A stretch of 32,484 bases of DNA from CAYVBJ01 sp964415185 (GCA_964415185.1 CAYPZI010000020.1:1-32484), one strand, 5' to 3'; numbered from the stretch's first letter, positions 17,652 through 26,918 are shown. Numbers and translations: made by a program. The notes: generated by a model not told the origin, from the letters alone.

Positions 17652-17937
17652 ATCCGGAACTTCTTTACTTACTGATTAAAACATGTAGCTCTATTTCGAT
17701 AGGCAGATAACTTCTATAAAAATTATGGATTTATGATGAAGGTATAAGTAATGTGTTGGATTAAACTGATCTCTATAACAGGATTAATGTAGGTGAAGTG
17801 ATCAGGTTTCACTAAAAATTTATTGAAATATGATACATCCACACGGTGAAAAAGTCAACAATCATGTATTAATTAATTGTAATATCCAATCATGCATACG
17901 TTAACATGATGACATTGGCATTGAAATGTTACAATTT
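17652..17937. other. Spacer upstream of the porU cluster
   Basis: 286 bp of AT-rich DNA between the thiolase stop and the TTG start of porU, both minus strand. It should end the thiolase operon and start the porU cluster. I found no CAAA (minus-strand TTTG) box, no GC-rich hairpin with a T-run, and no small ORF. Transcription of porU may use a non-consensus promoter or read-through. Confidence 0.4.
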
Positions 17938-19116
17938 TTAAACCATCTCTACAACGAGTGCAGAAGCTCCGCCGCCACCATTGCAGATACCTGCGCATCC
18001 AAGAGTACCGCCGGTTCTCTTCAGTGCGTGTAAAAGAGTTACCACGATCCGGGCACCTGAACAACCGATTGGGTGTCCCAAACTGACAGCTCCACCGTTG
18101 ATATTTACAATGTCGGGATTGAGTTCGAGAAGCTGGTTATTAGCCAATGAGACAACCGCAAACGCTTCATTGATTTCCCACAAATCCACATCCTTCTGAT
18201 CGACACCGGCGCGTTTGAGTGCTACCGGGATAGCATCGGCAGGAGCTGTAGTAAACCATTCAGGTGCTTTGGCTGCTGAACCGTGGCTCCGTATTTTTGC
18301 AATCGGCTTAAGCCCGAGTTCTTTTGCCTTAGCCTCACTCATCAGAAGCAGTGCGGCAGCGCCGTCATTAATACTGCTTGCGTTGGCCGCGGTAACGGTT
18401 CCTTCCTTGTCGAACACAGGCCTTAACTGAGTGATTTTATCAAAATTTACTTTTTTTAGTTCCTCATCGGTTTCAACTTCGGTAACATTGCCTTTTCTGT
18501 CCTTTACCTTCATCTTGATGATTTCATCTTTAAAATAACCATTTTCATGGGCTTCAATGGCTCTTTTATAACTCATTACTGCAAATTCGTCCTGGGCTTC
18601 TCTTGAGATATTACACTCCTTCGAACAAATTTCAGCGGCATTACCCATATGAAAATCATTATATACATCCCAAAGACCGTCTTTAATCATACCGTCTTCC
18701 GCAGTGGCATTTCCGAGTTTTGATCCAAATCGGTGTTTTGATAAGTAATAAGGTACATTGCTCATACTTTCCATACCGCCGGCAATCATGATATCATTTT
18801 GGCCAAGTGCAATTTGGTCGGCAGCAATCATAATAGCTTTCATTCCGGAGGCACAAACTTTATTGACTGTAGTACAAGGGGTTTTTTCAGATAATCCGGC
18901 CTTGATGGCAGCCTGGCGGGCCGGCGCCTGTCCAATTCCGGCTGTCAAAACATTTCCGAAAACAACTTCGCTGACATCGTTTGAATTGATGCCGGCTTTT
19001 TTAATGACTTCAATGATTGTTGCGGCTCCAAGTTCCGGAGCAGTGAATGAGGAAAGACTGCCGCCAAATGAACCGACTGGTGTTCTTTTGGCTTCAACGA
19101 TTACTGCATTTTTCAT
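17938..19116 (-). CDS. Acetyl-CoA acetyltransferase (thiolase)
   Basis: A 392-residue cytosolic thiolase, interconverting two acetyl-CoA and acetoacetyl-CoA or carrying out the last step of beta-oxidation. The N-terminus is KNAVIVEAKRTPVGSFGGSL. The nucleophile is Cys88 in TTVNKVCASGMKA. NEAFAV precedes His348 in LGHPIGCSGARIV, and the second cysteine is Cys378 in AGICNGGGGA. All four conserved thiolase motifs are intact at the positions known for PhaA-type enzymes. Biosynthetic versus degradative role cannot be settled by sequence; lack of a fadB-like neighbour slightly favours the biosynthetic type. It follows the metB-like gene by 36 bp on the same strand. Confidence 0.95.
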   Translation of the reverse strand: MKNAVIVEAKRTPVGSFGGSLSSFTAPELGAATIIEVIKKAGINSNDVSEVVFGNVLTAGIGQAPARQAAIKAGLSEKTPCTTVNKVCASGMKAIMIAADQIALGQNDIMIAGGMESMSNVPYYLSKHRFGSKLGNATAEDGMIKDGLWDVYNDFHMGNAAEICSKECNISREAQDEFAVMSYKRAIEAHENGYFKDEIIKMKVKDRKGNVTEVETDEELKKVNFDKITQLRPVFDKEGTVTAANASSINDGAAALLLMSEAKAKELGLKPIAKIRSHGSAAKAPEWFTTAPADAIPVALKRAGVDQKDVDLWEINEAFAVVSLANNQLLELNPDIVNINGGAVSLGHPIGCSGARIVVTLLHALKRTGGTLGCAGICNGGGGASALVVEMV

Positions 19117-19152
19117 GGTTTGGAATCTTTTATTTCAAATTCAAAATTTTAT

Positions 19153-20289
19153 TTAGAAAGCACTTTCAAGATCTTCAATCAAATCATCAATGTCTTCGAT
19201 ACCCACAGAAAGCCTTATCAGGCTGTCTTTTAAGCCTGCCTTTTCCCTTACTTTTTTTGGAATGGAACCGTGCGTCATCGATGCAGGATGGCTGATCAGC
19301 GATTCAACACCCCCGAGGCTTTCGGCAAGTGTAAAAATTTTGGTGGCCGACATAAACCTGTTGGCGGCTTCTATCGAATCGTCTTTTAGTGAAAATGAAA
19401 CCATTGCCCCGAAATCTTTCATTTGGGAAGCAGCAAGATTATGCTGCGGATGCGATTCGAGGCCGGGATAAAATGTATAATCCACTTTCGGATGCTTTTC
19501 AAGCAAAGCGGAAATTTTTTTAGCATTATCAACGGCTCTTTGTACGCGTACATGCAGTGTTTTAATACCTCTCAATGTCAGGTAACAATCCATCGGCCCC
19601 GGTACAGCTCCTGATGTTTTGACCTGGAAGCGAATTTGTTCCATAAATGATTCGTTCGATGAAGCAACAGCGCCGCCAATTACATCGGAGTGGCCGCCGA
19701 GATATTTGGTTGTAGAGTGCATCACTGCATCGGCTCCCAGTTCAAGCGGTTTTTGTAAATAAGGGGAAGCAAACGTATTGTCTACTACCGATAAAGCACC
19801 AGCCTGATTGGCAATATCCGATAATTTTCTTATATCGATAATCCGTAAAAGCGGATTGGTAGGAGTTTCAATCCAAAAAAGTTTAGTTTTCTTTGTTACT
19901 GCTTTTTGAACCAGATCCAGGTTCGACATGTCAGTAAAAGAGAATTCAATGCCATAAGGCTCAAAAACCTCTCTGAATAGCCTGTAGCTGCCTCCATACA
20001 GATCGTTTGTAGCTATTACATGGTCTCCCGGCCTCAGGCCTTTTAGTATGGCGTCCATTGCTGAAACGCCGCTGGCAAAACAGGCACAACTTTCTGCCTC
20101 TTCCAGGCCGGCAATCAGTTTTTCCAGGGCGGTGCGGGTTGGATTCCCGACCCGGGCATAGTCATATCCCTTATGTACATTCGGGGCTTCCTGTGCATAG
20201 GTTGAGGTTTGATAAATAGGTGGCATGACCGCACCGGAAGTTTCATCAGGATGTTGCCCTGCATGAATAGCTTTGGTATTAAATTTCAT
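19153..20289 (-). CDS. metB: Cystathionine gamma-synthase / gamma-lyase family PLP enzyme
   Basis: 378 residues from the ATG at 20289; an in-frame TTG one codon upstream is less likely. It is a Cys/Met-metabolism PLP enzyme of fold type I. Landmarks are TKAIHAGQHPDETSGAVMPP at the start, YARVGNPTR (phosphate contact from the neighbouring subunit), the pyridine-binding Asp170 in VVDNTFASPYLQ, Lys195 in HSTTKYLGGHSDVIGG forming the Schiff base, and LAESLGGVESLISHPASMTH near the C-terminus. Members make cystathionine from O-acyl-homoserine (MetB) or cleave it (Mgl/CTH), and sequence alone does not separate these; the symbol is provisional. Fourth-last to last in a same-strand run: two TPR lipoproteins, this gene (12 bp after), then thiolase. 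Confidence 0.9.
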   Translation of the reverse strand: MKFNTKAIHAGQHPDETSGAVMPPIYQTSTYAQEAPNVHKGYDYARVGNPTRTALEKLIAGLEEAESCACFASGVSAMDAILKGLRPGDHVIATNDLYGGSYRLFREVFEPYGIEFSFTDMSNLDLVQKAVTKKTKLFWIETPTNPLLRIIDIRKLSDIANQAGALSVVDNTFASPYLQKPLELGADAVMHSTTKYLGGHSDVIGGAVASSNESFMEQIRFQVKTSGAVPGPMDCYLTLRGIKTLHVRVQRAVDNAKKISALLEKHPKVDYTFYPGLESHPQHNLAASQMKDFGAMVSFSLKDDSIEAANRFMSATKIFTLAESLGGVESLISHPASMTHGSIPKKVREKAGLKDSLIRLSVGIEDIDDLIEDLESAF

Positions 20290-20301
20290 CAAGTGAACTG
20301 T

Positions 20302-21546
20302 TTAAAAATTGTAGTTACTCCGAATGGATTCAGCATTTTCTTTCATCTCGAGCTTTACGTAGACCTGGTAAAGATTCTTTATAATATCGGGGTTATTCGG
20401 GTATTCATTAGCAAGTTTTTCCCAGTAGGGTAGAGAACTTTGTAAAAAGTTTTTTCCCAGCACTTCCAGTTTTTCGGCTTTGCTGCTGTTCTCAGAAGAG
20501 ATCCTGCCGGCTAATTGAAACAGGTTTTTCGCGCTGTTGTTATAGAGGCCTGCAATGGTATAATTGGAACCAAAGTCAGCTTCCTGTCTCGGGTTTCTTT
20601 CCCTGTTTAATTTTTCAACCCGGTTATAGATATCCGTTAATTGCGAGACGGAAATATCTCCGGAGATAACCGCTTCATCAGAAAGACTGTTCTCCAGCTC
20701 TTCATTAAATTTAAACAACAATTCTGAAGCAAGTGCTTCTTTATAAAGATTGTCATCAACGCCTTCTTTCATCATTTTTTCCAGAACGCTGATTGATTCT
20801 TCATGATGATGTCCGAGAATATAGGAATTCACGAGTCCGTGCTGGTAATTTTTATTACCCGGGTCAGAATCAAGCAATCGTTGATAAATTTCAATCGCTT
20901 CAGCAATATTTCCCGATTCAAGATTCAGATATGCAAGTTTGGAATTTAACTCGTTTGATAGAACCGGAATAGAGCCGGATGCATTATCGATAGTCTCTAT
21001 AGCTTTGTCAATATCACCATGCCTGTAATAAGTGGTGGCCAATAAATTGTAAGTTGTCTCATTTTCCGGCTTAAGGATAAGAGCATTTCTGAAATAATTT
21101 ACTATTTCATTAAAATTCTCTTGATATACACCGGATTGATCCTGCTGGAGCAATTTTATTCCTGTCTGCTGTTCTTTATTCCAGGCCTGATGCAAGATAC
21201 TGTCGGCTTTTTCAGTATAAAGATGCTCGACTTCGTTGATCTGTAACATCCCGGCTGTTTCTGTCATTTCCCGGAAAATGGGTGCCCGGTCTTCAACTGA
21301 ATTTGTAACTGTTGCGAGTTCGTTAAGAATTTTCAACTTTAAAATTATGGCTTCCGAATCTTCCGGGTTGTTTATAATCTCCCGGTCAATATTTTCCCGG
21401 GCTTCAGAATAATCGCCGCGGTTATATGATTCCTCTGCATTATTAATTCCAGTATTTTTAAATGTACCGCATGATATTGTAAAAAAAAGCCCGAAGGCAA
21501 TTCCAATGAACATCGGAACCGTCCTTCGGGAAAGTGAGATAATCAT
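20302..21546 (-). CDS. TPR-repeat lipoprotein (downstream paralogue)
   Basis: 414 residues. A signal peptide ends in lipobox FFTISCG (lipidated Cys26). The mature protein is mostly helical TPR repeats, e.g. AEESYNRGDYSEARENIDRE, TYNLLATTYYRHGDIDKAIE, KLAYLNLESGNIAEAIEIYQ and a last unit containing YQVYVKLEMKENAESI. TPRs mediate protein-protein contacts, so it is likely a periplasm-facing scaffold. It shares layout and C-terminal unit with the gene immediately upstream, from which it is 21 bp away, suggesting tandem duplication. No enzymatic motif is seen. Confidence 0.8.
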   Translation of the reverse strand: MIISLSRRTVPMFIGIAFGLFFTISCGTFKNTGINNAEESYNRGDYSEARENIDREIINNPEDSEAIILKLKILNELATVTNSVEDRAPIFREMTETAGMLQINEVEHLYTEKADSILHQAWNKEQQTGIKLLQQDQSGVYQENFNEIVNYFRNALILKPENETTYNLLATTYYRHGDIDKAIETIDNASGSIPVLSNELNSKLAYLNLESGNIAEAIEIYQRLLDSDPGNKNYQHGLVNSYILGHHHEESISVLEKMMKEGVDDNLYKEALASELLFKFNEELENSLSDEAVISGDISVSQLTDIYNRVEKLNRERNPRQEADFGSNYTIAGLYNNSAKNLFQLAGRISSENSSKAEKLEVLGKNFLQSSLPYWEKLANEYPNNPDIIKNLYQVYVKLEMKENAESIRSNYNF

Positions 21547-21567
21547 TTAAACTCAAATTCTATTTTA

Positions 21568-22884
21568 TTATTCAATTCCGGCTTTTTCCATTGCTTCACG
21601 GGCTTTCTCGTCCATTCCTAACGTAGTGTAGACTTGGAATAGTGCTTCCCAGTACTCTGCATTGTCCGGATTTATTTCTGTTGCCTTCTCATAATAAGTC
21701 ATTGAATTTTGTAGAGCTTCGCGGGCCTCCTGGTCGTACTGGCTGGCGAGCTCGTTGTTATCAACGATACTGTTTCTTTTTTCAAACAGTATAGCAGCCT
21801 TGTTTTGATAGATAATGCCAAGTACATTATGTGCATTGTCGTTTTGAGGATCCAGCTCCGTGGTTTTTTCAACAGCATCAATAGCAATTTGGGTCAGCCT
21901 TTCGGATTCGGCTTCAAGTTCCTCTATCTCGCTTTCCAGTACGGCTATATTTTGCTCAACTTCTTCTTGTTCAGAACCGCTCAACTGGCTTACCTGCCTT
22001 TCCATTGAATTGAGCTGGGTGTACATTGAGCTGATCTCATCATTCATATCAGTTACCTGTTGATAAACCTGAGTACCCAAAACCATTCGGTACTGAGGAT
22101 TTTCGGGATCACTTTCTATAAGATCATTGACAACTTCCATTGCTTTCTCAGTGTTACCGGTTTGCAAATAGGCATCAGCAAGGTACCTGACGAAATTGGT
22201 TTCATCCGGATACGTGTCAACTGCTTCTTCCGACAGTTCCCGGGCATCCTCAAACTTTCGTTGATTGAGATACAGGGAAATAAGATAATCATAGTCTTCT
22301 ACCTCGGGTTTAGTAAGAAGGCTCATGGCCGTTTCATAAGTTGAAATAGCCTCTTCAACATTACCCTCCTGAAAGTTTGCAGAAGAAAGTACGATGTAAG
22401 ATAGTGCACTATCGGGTTGAATTGTTATTGCATTTTCAAGATGTGCAATAGCAGTTCCGGCCGGGTCTGGTGTTGCAGCCCGAACGCTGTCGTCGGTTAA
22501 CATTTGCACGGCGGCATTGTGTTCTGATGCCCAGACGGTTGTTATAACGTTTTCGATATTATCCAGTTCATCAGGCCGCTCTTCTGCCAATTCCCCGAAT
22601 TCGAGTGCCTGGTCAAAAGATTCTCTCATTTCTTCGAAGAAGTTTTTCCTGTCGGAAGGAGGATTAACATCTTCTGCTTTTGATCCAAGAGCTACTCCTT
22701 TGAAATAATATGCCAATGGATTTTGAGGATTGTTTTCCAGAGCCTGTTCCGCAGCTTCGATAGCTGCGTCAAAATTAGCAGACTTAATTTGATTTTCGGC
22801 TTCATTGACCAGCGGGTCGCCGGTTGAACAGGCAATCATAACCGCAGCAGTGATAAAAAAGATGCTTAATAGACGTTTTTTCAT
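21568..22884 (-). CDS. TPR-repeat lipoprotein with coiled-coil insert (upstream paralogue)
   Basis: 438 residues. Signal peptide with lipobox AVMIACS (lipidated Cys19). TPR units include FDAAIEAAEQALENNPQNPL (about 38-57), NVEEAISTYETAMSLL (175-190), FEDARELSEEAVDTYPDETN (211-230), NTEKAMEVVNDLIESDPENP (244-263) and YYEKATEINPDNAEYWEALF (397-416). An acidic heptad-rich segment at about 278-335 looks like a coiled coil inserted between TPR units. Likely an envelope scaffold. First gene of the run TPR-TPR-metB-thiolase. The ATG at 22884 gives a complete signal peptide. The divergent 183-bp spacer to ridA shows no clear promoter. Confidence 0.8.
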   Translation of the reverse strand: MKKRLLSIFFITAAVMIACSTGDPLVNEAENQIKSANFDAAIEAAEQALENNPQNPLAYYFKGVALGSKAEDVNPPSDRKNFFEEMRESFDQALEFGELAEERPDELDNIENVITTVWASEHNAAVQMLTDDSVRAATPDPAGTAIAHLENAITIQPDSALSYIVLSSANFQEGNVEEAISTYETAMSLLTKPEVEDYDYLISLYLNQRKFEDARELSEEAVDTYPDETNFVRYLADAYLQTGNTEKAMEVVNDLIESDPENPQYRMVLGTQVYQQVTDMNDEISSMYTQLNSMERQVSQLSGSEQEEVEQNIAVLESEIEELEAESERLTQIAIDAVEKTTELDPQNDNAHNVLGIIYQNKAAILFEKRNSIVDNNELASQYDQEAREALQNSMTYYEKATEINPDNAEYWEALFQVYTTLGMDEKAREAMEKAGIE

Positions 22885-23067
22885 AATAAGATACGTGACT
22901 GTTTCAGTTTGGTATTTAGGTTTTTACAAAGTAATCATATCATTATCTATCCGCAATAAATGGAAGAAATTTCAGATATGATTTTGCAAATTTGGAGTAA
23001 AGGATGAATAAAACACAATTCCATTGTACATTTAACAAGATCTTAATAAGAATAAAAATAAATTGAC

Positions 23068-23445
23068 ATGAAGCAGATTATAAATACCCCGGATGCACCT
23101 CAGGCCATTGGCCCTTACAGCCAGGCCGTGGTATACAATGATATTGTATATATATCGGGACAAATCGCACTTGTTCCCGAAACAATGGAAATTATTGACG
23201 GCGGAATAAAGGAACAAACAAACAGGGTGATGGAAAATCTGAAAAATGTATTGGCCGCATCGGGCAGCGGTTTTGATAAGGTTTTAAAGTGCTCGATATT
23301 TCTCGCTGAAATGAGCGATTTCAGCACAGTGAATGAAATTTACGGTTCCTGCTTCACAAAGAATCCGCCGGCGAGGGAAACCGTGGCTGTTAAAACATTG
23401 CCCAAAAATGTATTGATAGAGATCAGTTGTATCGCACATACCTGA
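23068..23445 (+). CDS. ridA: RidA family 2-iminobutanoate/2-iminopropanoate deaminase
   Basis: 125 residues, the usual length of this small trimeric cytosolic protein. It hydrolyses reactive enamines/imines released by PLP enzymes. Conserved features are IGPYSQAV (Tyr17), VYISGQIAL (26-34), and PARETVAVKTLPKNVLIEIS with Arg103, which binds the substrate carboxylate, and Glu118. These point to the active RidA subfamily. It is divergent from the cluster holding a PLP gamma-synthase/lyase, a plausible source of enamine intermediates, although no shared regulation can be shown. Confidence 0.95.
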   Translation: MKQIINTPDAPQAIGPYSQAVVYNDIVYISGQIALVPETMEIIDGGIKEQTNRVMENLKNVLAASGSGFDKVLKCSIFLAEMSDFSTVNEIYGSCFTKNPPARETVAVKTLPKNVLIEISCIAHT

Positions 23446-23641
23446 CAATAAATGAGAAGGCAAGTAGTATTATGTCAATCGTAAACCCACAAAGATTTAT
23501 TTCAGAGTTGCTTCCATTTTTTCAACATACTGCCATTTCAGAAGGGAAACTTTGCAGGTTTTTACCCGATGTTTTATCGTTGACACGACAGTAGCTTGTC
23601 CTTCAATTATTCAAAAAAGGGAATAATCTTAATAATGAGCC

Positions 23642-25510
23642 CTAATTAGAAATGGTAAAACTTTCGTTTATATAGTTGCCGGCATAGTCGGCTAATTTTA
23701 ATTCCACATTCAGGTCTCCTTTCAGCGACATACCCGGTTTGTAGTAAAGGATTCTGTTTTTATCGGGTTCATATTCTATTATTCCTTTTTCACCATTTAC
23801 TTTCAGGACAGTCAGGTCGAGGTTAATACCGGTATCTTTATCAAGAATATGTACATACAATGCCGGCTGGCCACCCAAATTTTTTCTTACATAGCGCTGC
23901 CCGATTTCCGGCGGAAGTGAATCGGACCTGACTACAAACTTACCGAGCCTGTTGATCGAGGTACTGATCAGGTTGCCGCCATTGCGTGATCCCGTATAAT
24001 CAAGGCGTCTTCTTTGGCTGTTTTCAAAAAAGATGCCCATTTGTTTTACTTCATTCTCTGTTTTATGAGGTTTTACGATTTTCAGGGTCACATCGTTTTT
24101 AAGGGGTATATCTGACGGATAAAAACTTATTTCAGGCAAGCCATTAACAATTTCATATTGAACGTTAATATCAAGCGTATCAAAAAAAGCGTCGGACGGA
24201 ATGTCAATCCATGCCGTTTGATCAGGAGTATGAAGGATGTAATGCCTTCCGGGTAGGAGCGAGTGAGAGCGGTTTGTACTCAGATAGATTGTGCCGGGCG
24301 CACTGCTTTCATGAGTCTCGAAACCTGATTGGCCCGAAGCAAGGGCAAAAAACCGAGGTTCAACAACTCTTCCGGTTAAGGTGAAATCCGTTAATTTTTT
24401 TTCCTTTGCAGGATACGGATAAGCTTTTATTCCCTTCAGTTTTCCTGCCGATTTTTTGTAACCGGAGTTAACTCTTACTAACGCTTCACTCGTATTACCA
24501 TAAAAATCTTTTGCTATAATTTTGACATTATGCACGCCCTCATCAAGGTAGAGAATACCCCGGTCCGTATTATTTCTGTAGAAGGGCAGCTCGTTACCAT
24601 TCACTACAAAAAGCCGTTGGAATCCTTTTCGTTTTTCAAAAAGAAGCGGATAGGAACGGTCAATAAACATTTGAGATGCATTCAGGTAATCAAAATAGTT
24701 TACCTTTGAATGGAAAATTGTATCCGCATTAACAATAAGAGATAATTCATATACGGCATATGCATTCAGGGTGTTATTCTTTTTATCATAAACATCGACC
24801 GCAAGGCCAGCCGGATTATTAATATGAATGGTACCAAAGTCAAAGAGGTTGTTTCCGCGCCGCGGCCGATAGGTTTTTAAATCCAGCAAGTTTCCGTCTT
24901 CAACGGTATATTCTTCCACGGCAAGCCCGGCGAAAACAGGAGGAATTGTATCATCTACAGAAAGATTTGTCAAAAGCGGATTGAACGGTTCGTAATCAGG
25001 AGTGCGCAGTTCAAAATGGAGATGGGGAGGGCCTATTCCGGTTGATCCGGTATATGCAATCACTTCCCCGGCCTTAAAACGGTAATCCAGGTGCTCTATA
25101 TAATCATTTACGATGTAGGCGTCTCTCGCCAGCCGAACCGAATCGGCATAAGCTTGCAATGCCGGCTCAAACCGGTTCAAATGCGCATAAACCGAATAGG
25201 AACCGTCAGCGTGTTTCATGTAAACCACCTTTCCGTATCCATTTGGACTAATGCCGATGCGATGGATCACGCCGTCTCGCGTGGCAAATACTTTGTATCC
25301 TTCCTGTCCCCATGTTTTAATATCAATTCCGGCATGAAAGTGGGCCGAACGGGTTTCGGCAAATGTTGAGGAAAGTGACCGGCCTGCATTCGTAGGCCAG
25401 ACATATTTTACGGAATCGGAAAGAAATTCAGGCACCTGGGAGAATACATCGACAGAAAGTATCAGTATCAAAGAAAGTGAAAGGGTGATATTTTTTTTAT
25501 CAGGATACAT
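23642..25510 (-). CDS. M23 family (LytM/peptidoglycan) metallopeptidase
   Basis: 622 residues. Signal peptide about 1-24 (ending SVDVFSQ). The M23 zinc domain spans about 40-185: HFHAGIDI supplies His59 and Asp63, HLHFE supplies His165 (with His163), and GYGKVVYMKHADGSYSVYAH and YRFKAGEVIAYTGSTG are typical. All zinc ligands are present, so it is probably an active endopeptidase cutting peptidoglycan cross-links, unlike the degenerate EnvC/NlpD type. The C-terminal ~430 residues have no domain I recognise; they look beta-rich and are not a T9SS CTD. Its ATG lies inside the FAH-family gene (11-bp overlap), implying translational coupling. Confidence 0.9.
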   Translation of the reverse strand: MYPDKKNITLSLSLILILSVDVFSQVPEFLSDSVKYVWPTNAGRSLSSTFAETRSAHFHAGIDIKTWGQEGYKVFATRDGVIHRIGISPNGYGKVVYMKHADGSYSVYAHLNRFEPALQAYADSVRLARDAYIVNDYIEHLDYRFKAGEVIAYTGSTGIGPPHLHFELRTPDYEPFNPLLTNLSVDDTIPPVFAGLAVEEYTVEDGNLLDLKTYRPRRGNNLFDFGTIHINNPAGLAVDVYDKKNNTLNAYAVYELSLIVNADTIFHSKVNYFDYLNASQMFIDRSYPLLFEKRKGFQRLFVVNGNELPFYRNNTDRGILYLDEGVHNVKIIAKDFYGNTSEALVRVNSGYKKSAGKLKGIKAYPYPAKEKKLTDFTLTGRVVEPRFFALASGQSGFETHESSAPGTIYLSTNRSHSLLPGRHYILHTPDQTAWIDIPSDAFFDTLDINVQYEIVNGLPEISFYPSDIPLKNDVTLKIVKPHKTENEVKQMGIFFENSQRRRLDYTGSRNGGNLISTSINRLGKFVVRSDSLPPEIGQRYVRKNLGGQPALYVHILDKDTGINLDLTVLKVNGEKGIIEYEPDKNRILYYKPGMSLKGDLNVELKLADYAGNYINESFTISN

Positions 25511-26156
25511 CTATTTCCAAAGTAGAAAGCTGATTTCCAAGTTTTGCTTTTATATGATCTCCTTTTTGAACTTTGCCTACTCCTTCAGGAGTTCCTGTAA
25601 AAACAAGGTCTCCCGGATACAGTGTAAATACGGATGTCAGGTATTCAATTATTATATCAACAGGAAAAAGCATCTCTTTCGTATTCCCTTGTTGCAGGAT
25701 GTTATTATTAATTGACAATTCAAGATAAAGATCGGCTGGATTCTCAATTGTTTCAAAAGGAATGAAATTACCCACCGGTGCAAAAGTATCAAAACCTTTG
25801 GACACACTCCAAGGATGGCGTTTTTCTTTGGCTTTCTGCTGAAGGTCTCTTGCCGTGAAATCGATACCCACAGCAACGGCCCTGATCATTTGGACGGCAT
25901 CTGAGGCCGGAACCTTTTTACCTTGCTTACCTACTAATAGCACCATCTCAACTTCATGGTGAACGTCGCCCGACTGCATTGGCAACTCAAGTTTTCCATT
26001 TCCAAAAACAAGGCTGCTTCTTGGTTTTAAGAAAACTACCGGTTCATCGGGCACCGGATTGTTCAACTCCCTGGCATGTTCGGCATAATTTCTTCCTATA
26101 CAGTAAACCGATCCGGCCGTATATTCTTCAAATTCAGGAATTTTAAATTTTTGCAT
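25500..26156 (-). CDS. Fumarylacetoacetate hydrolase family protein (FAHD1/acylpyruvase-like)
   Basis: 218 residues, the short single-domain FAH form. Motifs are VYCIGRNYAEHARELNN (17-33), the metal-binding DVHHEVEMVLLVGK (Glu68, Glu70), AVGIDFTARDLQ (Asp99), SKGFDTFAPVG (Lys120) and VFTGTPEGVGKVQKGDHI. Family members cleave C-C bonds of acylpyruvates or act as oxaloacetate decarboxylases or tautomerases, using Mg2+; the substrate cannot be specified. First gene of a two-gene unit with M23, and separated from rpmA by a strong terminator. Confidence 0.9.
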   Translation of the reverse strand: MQKFKIPEFEEYTAGSVYCIGRNYAEHARELNNPVPDEPVVFLKPRSSLVFGNGKLELPMQSGDVHHEVEMVLLVGKQGKKVPASDAVQMIRAVAVGIDFTARDLQQKAKEKRHPWSVSKGFDTFAPVGNFIPFETIENPADLYLELSINNNILQQGNTKEMLFPVDIIIEYLTSVFTLYPGDLVFTGTPEGVGKVQKGDHIKAKLGNQLSTLEIDVS

Positions 26157-26245
26157 AGATCAGATGATGTAAACAGGAAACCGGCATCAAAAGTGAATAA
26201 GCGGTTATCCCATCGCTGTAAATGAAAAAATAGGCTCTAAAATAA

Positions 26246-26277
26246 AAAAGCCTTAACACAAATGTATTAAGGCTTTT
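26246..26277 (-). terminator. Rho-independent terminator of rplU-rpmA
   Basis: Perfect 11-bp inverted repeat AAAAGCCTTAA (26246-26256) / TTAAGGCTTTT (26267-26277) around a 10-nt loop. Read on the minus strand, the stem is followed by a T-rich run (TTTTTTATTTT), 23 bp after the rpmA stop. A shorter T-run on the other side may give weak bidirectional activity. Confidence 0.88.
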
Positions 26278-26299
26278 CCAGAAAAAATGTTAAAAATAC

Positions 26300-26554
26300 T
26301 TAAGCAGGATCGACATTGACGAATTTTCGTCCGCCCTTACGGGTTTTAAAAATAACTTTCCCGTCGCTCAGTGCAAAGAGGGTGTCGTCTCCGCCGCGGC
26401 CTACATTATCGCCGGGATGAAATTTGGTTCCGCGCTGGCGAATAATAATATTTCCGGCTTTTACAACTTCACCGCCATATTTCTTTACTCCGAGCCGTTT
26501 GGATTCCGAGTCGCGTCCGTTTCGTGTAGAACCTTGTCCTTTCTTATGTGCCAT
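26300..26554 (-). CDS. rpmA: Ribosomal protein bL27
   Basis: 84 residues. It begins MAHKKGQGSTRNGRDSESKR and contains GNIIIRQRGTKFHPGDNVGR and LFALSDGKVIF, standard bL27. The lysine/glycine-rich N-terminal tail reaches the peptidyl transferase centre; there is no cleaved N-terminal extension of the Firmicutes type. It follows rplU by 15 bp, the usual order. Confidence 0.98.
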   Translation of the reverse strand: MAHKKGQGSTRNGRDSESKRLGVKKYGGEVVKAGNIIIRQRGTKFHPGDNVGRGGDDTLFALSDGKVIFKTRKGGRKFVNVDPA

Positions 26555-26569
26555 TATATTGTACCTTTT

Positions 26570-26878
26570 TTAAGAAATTTTTTCGATTTGAAGCCTGGTA
26601 ATATGCTGCCTGTGGCCATTTTTGACCCTGTAGCCTTTTCGCCGCTTTTTCTTGAAAACGATTACCTTATCGGCTTTCAGGTTATCAACAATTTTGGCTT
26701 CAACTTTTGAACCCTTTACTGTTGGCTTTCCAATCTTGACTTTTCCCTTGTCATCCTTTAGAAGCAATACTTCATCAAGGGTAATCTTGTCATCATCCGT
26801 GTTGATACGGTTTACAAATACGGTATCATTTTCAGAAACTTTATACTGATGACCGCCAATTTTTACTACAGCGTACAT
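26570..26878 (-). CDS. rplU: Ribosomal protein bL21
   Basis: 102 residues: MYAVVKIGGHQYKVSENDTV at the start and KKKRRKGYRVKNGHRQHITR near the end, typical bL21 motifs that contact 23S rRNA. First gene of the rplU-rpmA operon; a good promoter candidate lies 40 bp upstream. Confidence 0.98.
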   Translation of the reverse strand: MYAVVKIGGHQYKVSENDTVFVNRINTDDDKITLDEVLLLKDDKGKVKIGKPTVKGSKVEAKIVDNLKADKVIVFKKKRRKGYRVKNGHRQHITRLQIEKIS

Positions 26879-26918
26879 GGGTGATTTAATGTGAATGGTT
26901 TAAATTTCAGATAGAACA

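Noticed and set aside
23472..23594. 40-codon plus-strand ORF after ridA
   Set aside because: ATG to TAG is open, but there is no ribosome-binding signal, no motif and no composition bias. It lies in a convergent spacer and is not supportable as a gene.
23610..23631. Hairpin ATTATTC/GAATAAT in the ridA-M23 convergent spacer
   Set aside because: The stem is 7 bp of almost only A:T pairs without a good T-run on either strand; too weak to call a terminator.
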